IMG/VR virus record: IMGVR_UViG_3300048792_000052
Span: 1 to 54,663 of that record
DNA: 54,663 bases
DNA from: a virus
Strand: one strand, 5' to 3'
This document shows positions 15,044 through 22,451 of the stretch, piece after piece. The stretch's first letter is position 1. Each line of letters starts with the position of its first letter. A program made the position numbers and the translations under genes. The notes under the pieces were generated by a model. The model saw only the letters and a program-made list of their open reading frames with translations, did no database searches and was not told the DNA's origin.

Positions 15044-16752
15044 CAGAGTGCATAGCCGGTTACTTTAAGGCCGCGGAGGATGCTTTTCGCAAGAAGGTCG
15101 CCAATCTGCTTCATGGTCGAGCCGTCCGCCGGAAAAACACCGCCATTGATATTGATAACGATTTGCTGCCCGCCTGCTCCCCCGCCCATGCCTGAAAGTG
15201 GGATCACGGCTTCTGGCCCGGCTTCGCCGATAAGGGCCAAGGTCGGTTGCGTTACAAATCCCCCTTCCGCGAGCATTGGAATATCAGGAATGCTGAAGCC
15301 TAAATTGACGGAGGGCGTGGCGAGTTTCGTTCCGGGAATTGAGATTGACGGTATGGAAATGTGGATGGCGTCGAGCGCGTTAATGAAGGCGTTGATGGCG
15401 GAGATAACGTAGTCCACTCCCGCCTTCACGGTGTTCTGGATGGTGGTCCAGATAGTACCGATGAAGTTGCTGATGTCGGTCCAAATTGTCTCCGTATCCG
15501 TTTTGATAAGGTTCCAGTTGAAATAGATCGCCGCCGCGAGCGCGACGATAGCAATGACCACGAGGCCAATCGGAGAGGCAATGGCGGCGATAACAACGCC
15601 AACCACTTCGATGACAGGGGTAACGGTGATGATCGCAACGCCAACGAGACCTATCACGAGCAAGAGCGCAGCAAGGGCTATGGCACCAATGATAATGGCG
15701 TCCGTGAGTTTTGGATGCGCTTCGGCCCACGCGGTGATGTCTTGGATGATCGGCTCAAGGTCTTTCGCGATAGCATCAAGAAGCGGCAAAAGGTCATTCC
15801 CGATGACCGTTCCTAAAGCCGTCATTTGATTGCTGAGCTGAGTAAGCGCTGCGCCGGGCGCGCCCGCCGCGGCGCTTGCTACCCCGCCGATGGAATCTTG
15901 GAGCGTTTTCAAAATGAGCGCGTCGGCTCCGGCGTTATCGCCCACTTTCGCCATATTCTCGATGATGGTGACGGTGGCGGCCGGGAAGTCGATGTTGCCC
16001 TGGCGGATGAGCTGGTTCAATCCTGCCACTGGGTCGGTGAGGGCGTTCGTGAGCATCCGCGTCGCGTTCGGAAGGTCCGTTCCCATCTTGGTCGCCAGAT
16101 CTGCGGCCATGAACGTGACGTTTTGGTATGAACCCTGCAACTGCGCGTGGCTCAAAATGAGCGCCTCGGAGGAAAGCACGTCCTGTTGTGAAAAGAGGGT
16201 TGTCGCTTGGAGCTGTTGTGCGTACGCCTGAACCTGGGAAAGGGGAATTGCCGAGCCGGTGTCCTTGAGTATTTGGACAATCTGGGCTGAGGTTTCGTCC
16301 CAATCTTTTGCGGAAGATACGGCGTCGCTGATGGCGCTTTTGATGCCAAGAAAGGCTATCCCAGCGATCGCGGCAAGCCCTGCATACGCTCCGGCGGAGC
16401 TTGTAGCGGCTTCCTCGGACGATGCGGCAATGTCGGCATCGGCTTCGGCAATCACTGCTGCCGCCTCTTGGGCGCTGATTCCCGTGTCGAGCATGAGCTG
16501 CTGCATCTCTTCTGAATCTTGCGCGACGACTGCGGCAGCCATGTCAAAACGCTCCTGCTGAGTAAGCAGGGCGTCTTCAATCTCACCTGTGGTTTCGTTT
16601 ACCTGAAGCCCGAACTCGGCAAAGCTGGCTCCGGCGGCATCGGTTCCCGCCGCCACATCCTCGGCCATCCCACTGACGGAGTCCGCAATTTCAGCCATCG
16701 TTGCCGATGCTTCATCGACGGCTGTTACGAGGATTTCAAGCTCGGACTCCAT
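15043..16752 (-). CDS. Tail tape-measure protein
   Basis: A protein of 569 residues. The N-terminal part is long Ala/Glu-rich helix (TMAEIADSVSGMAEDVAAGT), followed by a hydrophobic patch near 145-165. A strongly hydrophobic stretch lies at about 352-415 (AIALAALLLVIGLVGVAIIT onward), as in tape measures that insert into the host membrane. The C-terminus has the typical EAGPEAVIPLS motif. By the usual ratio of about 0.15 nm per residue the tail would be near 85 nm. It comes after the chaperone genes and before the tip protein, in standard order. Confidence 0.92.
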   Translation of the reverse strand: MESELEILVTAVDEASATMAEIADSVSGMAEDVAAGTDAAGASFAEFGLQVNETTGEIEDALLTQQERFDMAAAVVAQDSEEMQQLMLDTGISAQEAAAVIAEADADIAASSEEAATSSAGAYAGLAAIAGIAFLGIKSAISDAVSSAKDWDETSAQIVQILKDTGSAIPLSQVQAYAQQLQATTLFSQQDVLSSEALILSHAQLQGSYQNVTFMAADLATKMGTDLPNATRMLTNALTDPVAGLNQLIRQGNIDFPAATVTIIENMAKVGDNAGADALILKTLQDSIGGVASAAAGAPGAALTQLSNQMTALGTVIGNDLLPLLDAIAKDLEPIIQDITAWAEAHPKLTDAIIIGAIALAALLLVIGLVGVAIITVTPVIEVVGVVIAAIASPIGLVVIAIVALAAAIYFNWNLIKTDTETIWTDISNFIGTIWTTIQNTVKAGVDYVISAINAFINALDAIHISIPSISIPGTKLATPSVNLGFSIPDIPMLAEGGFVTQPTLALIGEAGPEAVIPLSGMGGGAGGQQIVININGGVFPADGSTMKQIGDLLAKSILRGLKVTGYAL

Positions 16753-16759
16753 GATGGCG

Positions 16760-16897
16760 TTAGGATTTTAGATATTTGTCCGCCGCGTCCCAGACCTTCT
16801 TGTGCTGTTTGGCGCGGTAGATGGCGCCGCCGATTATGAATGCGAATAGCGCAAGAGGGCAGAACGCGAACACGAATAGAATGGCGAATGTTTGCAT
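16760..16897 (-). CDS. Small membrane protein before the tape measure
   Basis: A protein of 45 residues. It starts MQTFAILFVFAFCPLALFAF, so the first 27 residues are a hydrophobic membrane segment, and ends with a basic, aromatic tail (YRAKQHKKVWDAADKY). It stops 7 bases before the tape-measure start. Its leader carries the AAAGGTCG box about 18 bases upstream and no Shine-Dalgarno site. No family recognised. Spacing and clean coding sequence argue that it is real. Confidence 0.6.
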   Translation of the reverse strand: MQTFAILFVFAFCPLALFAFIIGGAIYRAKQHKKVWDAADKYLKS

Positions 16898-16966
16898 GGA
16901 ATCTTCAATTTGGTTTTCGACCTTTCAACCCGCTAACTATGCACCCTAACGAACGCTCTGGCAAGG

Positions 16967-17182
16967 TCATTTATTTCTGCGTTCGGCTTGCTCCGCCTCG
17001 TTCTGGAGCATCGAGAGAAGCATGGTAATGAACCACTGCGGCTGGCTGCAATAGACTTCCCAACTCCATTTCATTTCGCGGCATAAGATTGCCGCTTTCA
17101 TCTGGGCGGGGAGCTGCGCTCTGCCGATGGCGAAGAACTCGTGCCAGAGAACGTCTACGCCTGAGTCTTCGCCTCCGTAAAA
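16967..17182 (-). CDS. Tail assembly chaperone extension (T part of G-T)
   Basis: Reading minus one from the T run at 17182-17179 gives an open frame of 71 residues (FYGGEDSGVDVLWHEFFAIG onward, ending EQAERRNK). It has no start codon of its own at the proper place. It overlaps the end of the G gene, as in lambda-type tail chaperones where a fraction of ribosomes slip back by one base. The slip sequence is GGA-TTTT-AC. The fused protein would be about 159 residues. The Trp/Phe-rich sequence LCREMKWSWEVY is typical of such extensions. Confidence 0.7.
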   Translation of the reverse strand, partial: FYGGEDSGVDVLWHEFFAIGRAQLPAQMKAAILCREMKWSWEVYCSQPQWFITMLLSMLQNEAEQAERRNK

Positions 17183-17445
17183 TCCGGATTGATGAGCTTC
17201 GCGACTTCCTTGCTTACGAAGGCGTAGTCGGCAAACGGAAGGGCGCGGAGGGCGTTCGGAATGTCCGTGGTTGCGCCGTTCACCGAAATGACGACAACGT
17301 CCATGATGCGCTTGCTCAACTGCACCTTAGAAAGCTCAGTGGGAGAATCGCTCGCGTCGAGAAAGTCTCCGCCGGTGAGCTGATCCTTCAGTTCGATCAC
17401 GACACCCGATGGGGTCGTAATGCTCTTAGTCTTGATTTCAGACAT
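17155..17445 (-). CDS. Tail assembly chaperone (G part)
   Basis: A protein of 96 residues: MSEIKTKSITTPSGVVIELK, then helical segments (LSKVQLSKRIMDVVVISVNG, FVSKEVAKLINPDF). Size, composition and position between the tail tube and tape-measure genes fit the gpG-type chaperone that coats the tape measure during tail assembly. Near its 3' end a T4 run allows a -1 shift into the downstream frame. The leader has the AAAGGTCG-type box (CAAGGTCGAAAC). Confidence 0.75.
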   Translation of the reverse strand: MSEIKTKSITTPSGVVIELKDQLTGGDFLDASDSPTELSKVQLSKRIMDVVVISVNGATTDIPNALRALPFADYAFVSKEVAKLINPDFTEAKTQA

Positions 17446-17474
17446 GTGATGAGGATTATGAGTTTCGACCTTGA

Positions 17475-18476
17475 TTAGTACGTACCACTCTGGGTGTTCG
17501 TGATGACGGCTTTTATCATCTGCGTGTCGGCCAATTTATACGTGGCCGAAAACTTCAACGTCTGGTACACGACGTCTTTCAAACTCTTCTTGATGCCGAG
17601 GTCCTTGAAGAAAACCTGGTTCAAGGTGATGGCGAGTTCGGGATTCGCTGCGGAGCCGATCGTTACATCGGTGTTCTTCAAGTCGATAAGCATCGCCTGG
17701 CCGACGTTCGGCGTGGCGAGGAAGATGTTTTTGAAATCCGTCAGATTCTGATAGATCGCCTCCAAGGTACCGCTCACTTTGAACTCTTTGTTCAAGAAGT
17801 CTGCTGGGGCAACGCTGCCCAACACTTCCTGGTCTTCAATGTCCGCGTCGATATCAAGTTTGATGTTCTTCAACGCTATCGCAGTCGCGCCGGACAATCC
17901 CGATGCCGTCGTCGCGTACTTGAACGTCATGTACTGCGGGATGAAGCGGTTTTCCGCGACAATCGAGGGGCTGAAAGCCGATTGCGAAACGCCTTTCTGC
18001 GCTCGCACGGACATGGAGAGCTGAACAAACTTCTTGAGCTGCGCGTCGAGGGTCATTTTGTGAATGACGCCGTTCGCATGGCTGAAATCAGTCCCGCCAA
18101 GCGGATCATGCACGAACATCGTGAGCGATTGATGCTGGGCTGTCTCCCCTACGGTAAAGGTGTGGTCATAGACTACGGTTTCTCCAGCGTGCGTTGCAAC
18201 CGCTTGCGCCCCGAACATGGAGAGAAAAAGCAGCGGTGAACTGAGATCGGTGAGCGGCATTTTGAAACTGCCGTCCGCAAAGTTCTTAACCCGGTATTCT
18301 CCGATTGAGTTTTCAATCACGCCTACCGCCTGGTCGGCAGAGACGTTGTCGGCTTTCTCGTCAAAATCGAGGTCATCCCACGGCGACCAGGCCGTTGCAG
18401 CACTGATGGCTGTCCCACGCGTGGCTTCCTTTGCATACCCGTATTGGACGAGTCTTCCAATTCCTTTCTGTGACAT
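17475..18476 (-). CDS. Major tail tube protein
   Basis: A protein of 333 residues. The N-terminus (LVQYGYAKEATRGTAISAAT) and the beta-rich body with FKVSGTLEAIYQNLTDFKNI are typical of phage tail tube subunits of the larger type. It lies directly before the G/G-T chaperones and after the tail-terminator-like genes, the canonical place. The protein polymerises around the tape measure into the tube. It has one cysteine-free chain and no signal peptide, as expected for a cytoplasmically assembled virion protein. Confidence 0.85.
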   Translation of the reverse strand: MSQKGIGRLVQYGYAKEATRGTAISAATAWSPWDDLDFDEKADNVSADQAVGVIENSIGEYRVKNFADGSFKMPLTDLSSPLLFLSMFGAQAVATHAGETVVYDHTFTVGETAQHQSLTMFVHDPLGGTDFSHANGVIHKMTLDAQLKKFVQLSMSVRAQKGVSQSAFSPSIVAENRFIPQYMTFKYATTASGLSGATAIALKNIKLDIDADIEDQEVLGSVAPADFLNKEFKVSGTLEAIYQNLTDFKNIFLATPNVGQAMLIDLKNTDVTIGSAANPELAITLNQVFFKDLGIKKSLKDVVYQTLKFSATYKLADTQMIKAVITNTQSGTY

Positions 18477-18478
18477 GG

Positions 18479-18730
18479 TTATTCGTTATTGGTTGATTCA
18501 CCGACCTTTTCTTCTGCCGGTATAAGCGGCTCGCGGGTGTCTTTATGAATCTCCTCCGCCTGTTCGCGGTTCGGAGCTTTGATGGTCATGGGCTTCCACA
18601 CCCCGCCACCGGGGAAGAAGTACTCGTTGATGAGCTGGGAGACGGCACGCACACTCGTCGGCGTATCAGCCACTTTGTTTTGGGCTTCCGAGCTGTCAAT
18701 CATTTTGTTGGTTGCAGTGGGTATATCCAC
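18479..18730 (-). CDS. Small protein of the tail operon
   Basis: A protein of 83 residues, probably starting at GTG. Polar and acidic, with a central aromatic segment (LINEYFFPGGGVWKPMTIKA) and a C-terminal helix (NREQAEEIHKDTREP). It ends 3 bases before the tail tube start, so it is in the same unit. Unrecognised. A similar small gene often sits before the tube gene in siphophages, but I cannot assign a role. Confidence 0.6.
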   Translation of the reverse strand: MDIPTATNKMIDSSEAQNKVADTPTSVRAVSQLINEYFFPGGGVWKPMTIKAPNREQAEEIHKDTREPLIPAEEKVGESTNNE

Positions 18731-18747
18731 GTTGTTGATAATTAGGT

Positions 18748-19212
18748 TTATTGCTGAACGGAACTGGGTACAAGTGCTTTTGCCTTAAGACTAACCGCGA
18801 ACACGACATATGTCACGCTCGCGCTACTCACAGGCCCCGGAGGGTCAAGAATGGCCGGTAGGACGCCGCCTACGGCCATGCCTTGCAAGGTAACGTCGTT
18901 ATCGAAGACCTGAAGCACGGCATCCATCAGCCCTTCAAGGTAGGTCGGGTCGGTTTTTGGCAGATTTTCAGGGGTGGTTACCACTCCCACGTACCAGGTG
19001 TATTCGCGAATGTTCGTGGCGGTGTCGGCGGGTTCTGAAGCGCTGACGGTCGGAGGAATGATGATGGCCGAAGGGAACGCGCCCCACGTCCGCTCGAGTG
19101 GATTCAGCTTCGTGAAGTCGTCGACTGAATAGGAACCCAAGGTACCGGCCGTAACCAGGGCCTGGAGGTCGTTCACGATCGCATTTTTCATATTCTGAGC
19201 GAAGCTATGCAT
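18748..19212 (-). CDS. Tail terminator-like protein
   Basis: A protein of 154 residues. The N-terminal helix (FAQNMKNAIVNDLQALVTAG), a central strand (SAIIIPP) and REYTWYVGVVTTPENLP, then YLEGLMDAVLQVFDNDVTLQ, fit the tail-completion/terminator family that caps the tube and joins it to the head. It overlaps the gp10-like gene by 8 bases and is upstream of the tail tube gene, as expected. The assignment rests on size, order and weak motif similarity. Confidence 0.6.
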   Translation of the reverse strand: MHSFAQNMKNAIVNDLQALVTAGTLGSYSVDDFTKLNPLERTWGAFPSAIIIPPTVSASEPADTATNIREYTWYVGVVTTPENLPKTDPTYLEGLMDAVLQVFDNDVTLQGMAVGGVLPAILDPPGPVSSASVTYVVFAVSLKAKALVPSSVQQ

Positions 19213-19669
19213 TAGATTGTGAAACGATTTGTGCGTTTATCTTTTCGAGCGCTTGGATGAAAAGCGTTTCGATGTCGGGCTGGGAAGCGGCAATGATTCT
19301 TTCAAGAAAAGGATTCGCTTTCGTGCCGGGGTGGTGAACAAGAGTGCCGAACACCTGGCCCGTCGCCACGTTCGCAAGGACGCGCTTGTTTACGGGTCTG
19401 ATAAGGTGCGGGGCGGTGCCAAACTCCACAAAAGGAGCGTAGTTGGCTTTCGGGAACCAACGGGCGAACATATTGCCTATTTCGAATCCCCAATTTTGGA
19501 CGAGATAACCGGTGCGGATGGGGACGGTAGCGCCGGTGGTGAACTTCGCTAAGATGGCCTGCGCCGCGACGATGGCATTTTGAATGATGGGCTGGGAGAT
19601 GGCCGGATACTCCGCAAACGCTTCTTGGAGTGCCGGAAGATTGGGGATTTGTACTTGGAATGTTGCCAT
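19205..19669 (-). CDS. HK97 gp10-like head-tail joining protein
   Basis: A protein of 154 residues. RTGYLVQNWGFEIG, YAPFVEFGTAPHLIRP and HHPGTKANPFLERII are hallmark segments of the HK97 gp10 family, which acts at the head-tail junction. It shares its first base with the last base of the connector gene and overlaps the next gene, so it belongs to the connector block. No membrane segment or signal peptide. Confidence 0.88.
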   Translation of the reverse strand: MATFQVQIPNLPALQEAFAEYPAISQPIIQNAIVAAQAILAKFTTGATVPIRTGYLVQNWGFEIGNMFARWFPKANYAPFVEFGTAPHLIRPVNKRVLANVATGQVFGTLVHHPGTKANPFLERIIAASQPDIETLFIQALEKINAQIVSQSNA

Positions 19670-20532
19670 TAGAAAGTGGTGAATCGGGTATAGCGGTTGA
19701 TGGTGTCCTTATCCATCTGGTCGAGGTCGTTTCGCCATGAGGTCGTTGCGCCTGACATTGACTCGCTTGCCTTGCCGTCCAAGGGAAGGCGTTTGAAAAT
19801 ACGGACGGCTATGTTTTCGCAGGTATTCGAAAGGTCTGTCGGCAACTGATGCGAGACCCCGTCGCCGGCGTTTTCCCATTTGACGGGGAAGCCTGCAACA
19901 TAGGTCGCGCGGAGCATGTTCGAATAGATCCGCGGCATCGCCCCGTACACGCGCACAATACCGGAGTAGCCCTGCTGCTCCAATTCGAATTGGTCGGTGA
20001 TGAAGGCAGTCCAGCTCGGGTTGCTTGGAGTCCCCGCCCGCCACTGGAACGAAATGAGGCCGCTGATTTCGAACACCGCTCCGGTCTGCGTAACGCTCGC
20101 TGGCTGGCTCATGGTCACACTGGAGCCGGATACCGAGAGGACGGTCGTTCCCTGCGGAAAGAGGCCCTGGATGGCGTAGAGAGGCATTCCGGCGACAATG
20201 CCAATGGATGGAGTAACGTTCGCGACGACAGGGGAATTAGTGGTCAGATCGCCCGTAACGATGAGATAGGTAACGGGGGCGTTGCGGAGCAGAAGGGTCT
20301 CCTGGCGGGTGCCCCGCACGCTGTACACCTCGTTCGTATATTTCTTCTGAACGAAGTGTCCGTCGTTCGGGTATCGCTCTATTCCGCTCTTGCCGCACGC
20401 CCGCTCAATGAGGTCGGTTGAGGCGTTAATCACGCGCGTAAGAACGGCGTCGTTTTGAATGTTGTTAAGATTCAGCCGATCTTTGACGCGCTGCAAAGAA
20501 GTTAAGGCGTAGGGAGATAGTTTTTCTGCCAT
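19669..20532 (-). CDS. Head-tail connector protein (gp6-like) with an inserted domain
   Basis: A protein of 287 residues from the ATG at 20532; a GTG nine codons upstream is a weaker choice. The N-terminal helices (TSLQRVKDRLNLNNIQNDAV, INASTDLIERACGK) match gp6-type connectors, which are usually near 100 residues. An inserted beta-rich region (about 70-170, with PSIGIVAGMPLYAIQGLFPQ) enlarges it. The C-terminal helices (CENIAVRIFKRLPLDG) return to the connector fold. It adds a ring below the portal. Confidence 0.7.
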   Translation of the reverse strand: MAEKLSPYALTSLQRVKDRLNLNNIQNDAVLTRVINASTDLIERACGKSGIERYPNDGHFVQKKYTNEVYSVRGTRQETLLLRNAPVTYLIVTGDLTTNSPVVANVTPSIGIVAGMPLYAIQGLFPQGTTVLSVSGSSVTMSQPASVTQTGAVFEISGLISFQWRAGTPSNPSWTAFITDQFELEQQGYSGIVRVYGAMPRIYSNMLRATYVAGFPVKWENAGDGVSHQLPTDLSNTCENIAVRIFKRLPLDGKASESMSGATTSWRNDLDQMDKDTINRYTRFTTF

Positions 20533-20600
20533 TGTTGCGGAGGGGAATACCCTCGCCACAGGCCTCCGGTAAAGAAGACCTGCTGGCGAAAGTTCAAATA

Positions 20601-21053
20601 CTAAGTATTTGAAACGGTCGTCGTGACTGGAAGTTGTCCAGCAGCGCCACCGAAGATTATTTCGGCGTAGGAAACACTGGCCGGTGACGAGCCGCCTGTG
20701 AAGGTCGGCGTGATGACCGCACGAAGATACCGCTTCCGGTTAAGGTTGAGGCCTTCGATGCGTGCCGCGTTCACTCCGTCTGCACTGTGGGTGTTCAGCG
20801 TGAAGCCGATAACCGTGCCCGTGTTATCGAGGGCGTTGCTCCAGTTCGTCGAACCGTCTGCCGACTCTTGGAGCGTAACGACGAGCGATGCGGCTGAGGG
20901 AGTTCCCGACGCCAGTACCGCGTAGACGTGGAGCTTCGCGTTGTCGTACCCCGAGGTATCGACCGAAACGCCATCCACGGCGCTTGAACCGCTCACGCTC
21001 TGCGGGACGATGCTCGTGACGTTATGGACGTCATCATATGCACTAAAACGCAT
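20601..21053 (-). CDS. Virion-associated beta-rich protein
   Basis: A protein of 150 residues without membrane segments. The sequence NAKLHVYAVLASGTPSAASL, then VTLQESADGSTNW and RKRYLRAVITPTFTGG, is a pattern seen in small phage head or decoration proteins. It lies between the capsid gene and the connector gene. It could be a capsid decoration or head-fibre base protein. I cannot name the family. Spacing to both neighbours leaves room for its own translation signals, but no Shine-Dalgarno site is visible. Confidence 0.6.
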   Translation of the reverse strand: MRFSAYDDVHNVTSIVPQSVSGSSAVDGVSVDTSGYDNAKLHVYAVLASGTPSAASLVVTLQESADGSTNWSNALDNTGTVIGFTLNTHSADGVNAARIEGLNLNRKRYLRAVITPTFTGGSSPASVSYAEIIFGGAAGQLPVTTTVSNT

Positions 21054-21110
21054 GGTGATAATTTGTTGGCCCCTGCCTTCCCTCGACTTTAATCGGAAGG
21101 GACGAACCTC

Positions 21111-21122
21111 GCGGATTTCCGC
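21111..21122. promoter_or_regulatory. Dispersed palindrome, copy 4
   Basis: Exact GCGGATTTCCGC between the capsid gene stop (21198) and the next gene start (21053). It is the only copy within the virion gene block. Confidence 0.7.
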
Positions 21123-21152
21123 AATAGTTCGACGGGCGGTTTATGAATCCGT

Positions 21153-21186
21153 TCCGGCCTGCAATCAGGAATAACTGCAAGCCGGA
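21153..21186 (-). terminator. Hairpin after the major capsid gene
   Basis: TCCGGC-TGCA (21153-21163, one bulge) pairs with TGCA-GCCGGA (21176-21186). It begins 12 bases after the capsid stop codon on the minus strand. There is no U tract, so it may be an RNA-stabilising or attenuating hairpin that sets capsid expression high relative to downstream genes. Confidence 0.45.
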
Positions 21187-21197
21187 CCGGAAAGAGC

Positions 21198-22424
21198 TTA
21201 CGAAGCTGCCGTATAAACGACAGTGAAAGCCTTGGGAAGCACGACCACGAAACCGTGGCGATGCTTGTAGACGATGCCAGACTGGTCGGTGAGGGCAATT
21301 TCCTTGCCACCAAACGAACCGGACTGGAAGTTGCCGACGCGGATATCGCCCTTGTCGCCGAACGCACACGCCTTCATATTTCCGAAGATCATGAATGAGG
21401 TGTTTGTCTGCGTAACAACGGTCGTCGCCGGAAGCCATCGGTTCGTGAAGACCGGGAAGCCGGCCATCTCGCCTGCTGGCTTGATCGGACCGCCGAGCGC
21501 ATCATGCGCCAACTCGTCGCGGGCGCCGCTCAAGAACAAGAACGGCAAGCCGGAGGTCGAAGCGAGCGCGGTGCGGATTCCTGCCCAGACGGTGCGGTGC
21601 ATGTACCAACCCGCTCCATCCAAGATTGATTCCTCAAGCGTCGCAACAACGTTGCCAGCATCCGTTACCGGATTGAACGACGTATAGGTCGTCTGGCTGT
21701 TGCTAGCTTTCATCGTGTAGGTGTTGACGTTCGCGGCGTTCAAGATGCCAACGAAAGGACCCGGAGCGGTCGAAGACTGCCCGATGAATCCCTGCTGGTC
21801 AATCATGTTCGCGAGCGCCTCACCTGCCATCGCCAAGAGCCAATCGCCCAACTGAACCGAAGCATCGGCCAAGAGGTCGTTGCCAACGGTGAAGGCGAGC
21901 TGCCACTTGCGAGCGATCAAAACGGCCTGGCCGAACGTAAGTCCGGTTACCACGCCGGGGAGATCAACGCCGATGTAAGAACCGGTGAGGAAGGTGCCGG
22001 TGAAATTGGGGATGCCCAATTCATCGGTCTTCATCTGCCACTTCTGACATTGCTTCATGATCGTTCCGACCGAAGCGGCGATACGAAGGATCGCTGCCGC
22101 AACTTCCGGTTGGACCAAGTAGCCGCCGCGGTTGTCCTGTTCCTCAATCAAAGCTTCGTTCGCTTTTGTAACGCGAACTGCCTTCGATTCATGGCCCTTG
22201 AACGCGGAAATCACCTGCGCGGCGAAATCCTTCTTAACCTCTTCCGAGAGGCCAGTGCGGTCATAGCCAAAGAGGTACTTATCGAGCGTCATCTGCTCGA
22301 CAACCTTGCGGGCGTTTTTGATGGATACTTCCTCCATCGTGGGGATGAGCTTTTGCTCCATGAAGTCGTTGAAACCCTTGCTGACGGTTTCCTCAACCGA
22401 CTTCAAAATTTCTTTTGTGTCCAC
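21198..22424 (-). CDS. Major capsid protein (HK97 fold)
   Basis: A protein of 408 residues with a GTG start. About 110 residues of helical, charged N-terminal region form the delta or scaffold-like domain. It is followed by the HK97 capsid body: EQDNRGGYLVQPEVAAAILR (N-arm/E-loop region), LTFGQAVLIARKWQLAFTVG, and a C-terminal core with GDKGDIRVGNFQSGSFGGKE. It follows the protease gene by 27 bases and is ended by a stem-loop. It forms the icosahedral head shell. Confidence 0.92.
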   Translation of the reverse strand: MDTKEILKSVEETVSKGFNDFMEQKLIPTMEEVSIKNARKVVEQMTLDKYLFGYDRTGLSEEVKKDFAAQVISAFKGHESKAVRVTKANEALIEEQDNRGGYLVQPEVAAAILRIAASVGTIMKQCQKWQMKTDELGIPNFTGTFLTGSYIGVDLPGVVTGLTFGQAVLIARKWQLAFTVGNDLLADASVQLGDWLLAMAGEALANMIDQQGFIGQSSTAPGPFVGILNAANVNTYTMKASNSQTTYTSFNPVTDAGNVVATLEESILDGAGWYMHRTVWAGIRTALASTSGLPFLFLSGARDELAHDALGGPIKPAGEMAGFPVFTNRWLPATTVVTQTNTSFMIFGNMKACAFGDKGDIRVGNFQSGSFGGKEIALTDQSGIVYKHRHGFVVVLPKAFTVVYTAAS

Positions 22425-22451
22425 TGATTTATTTGTTGTGGGAGATCAGAA

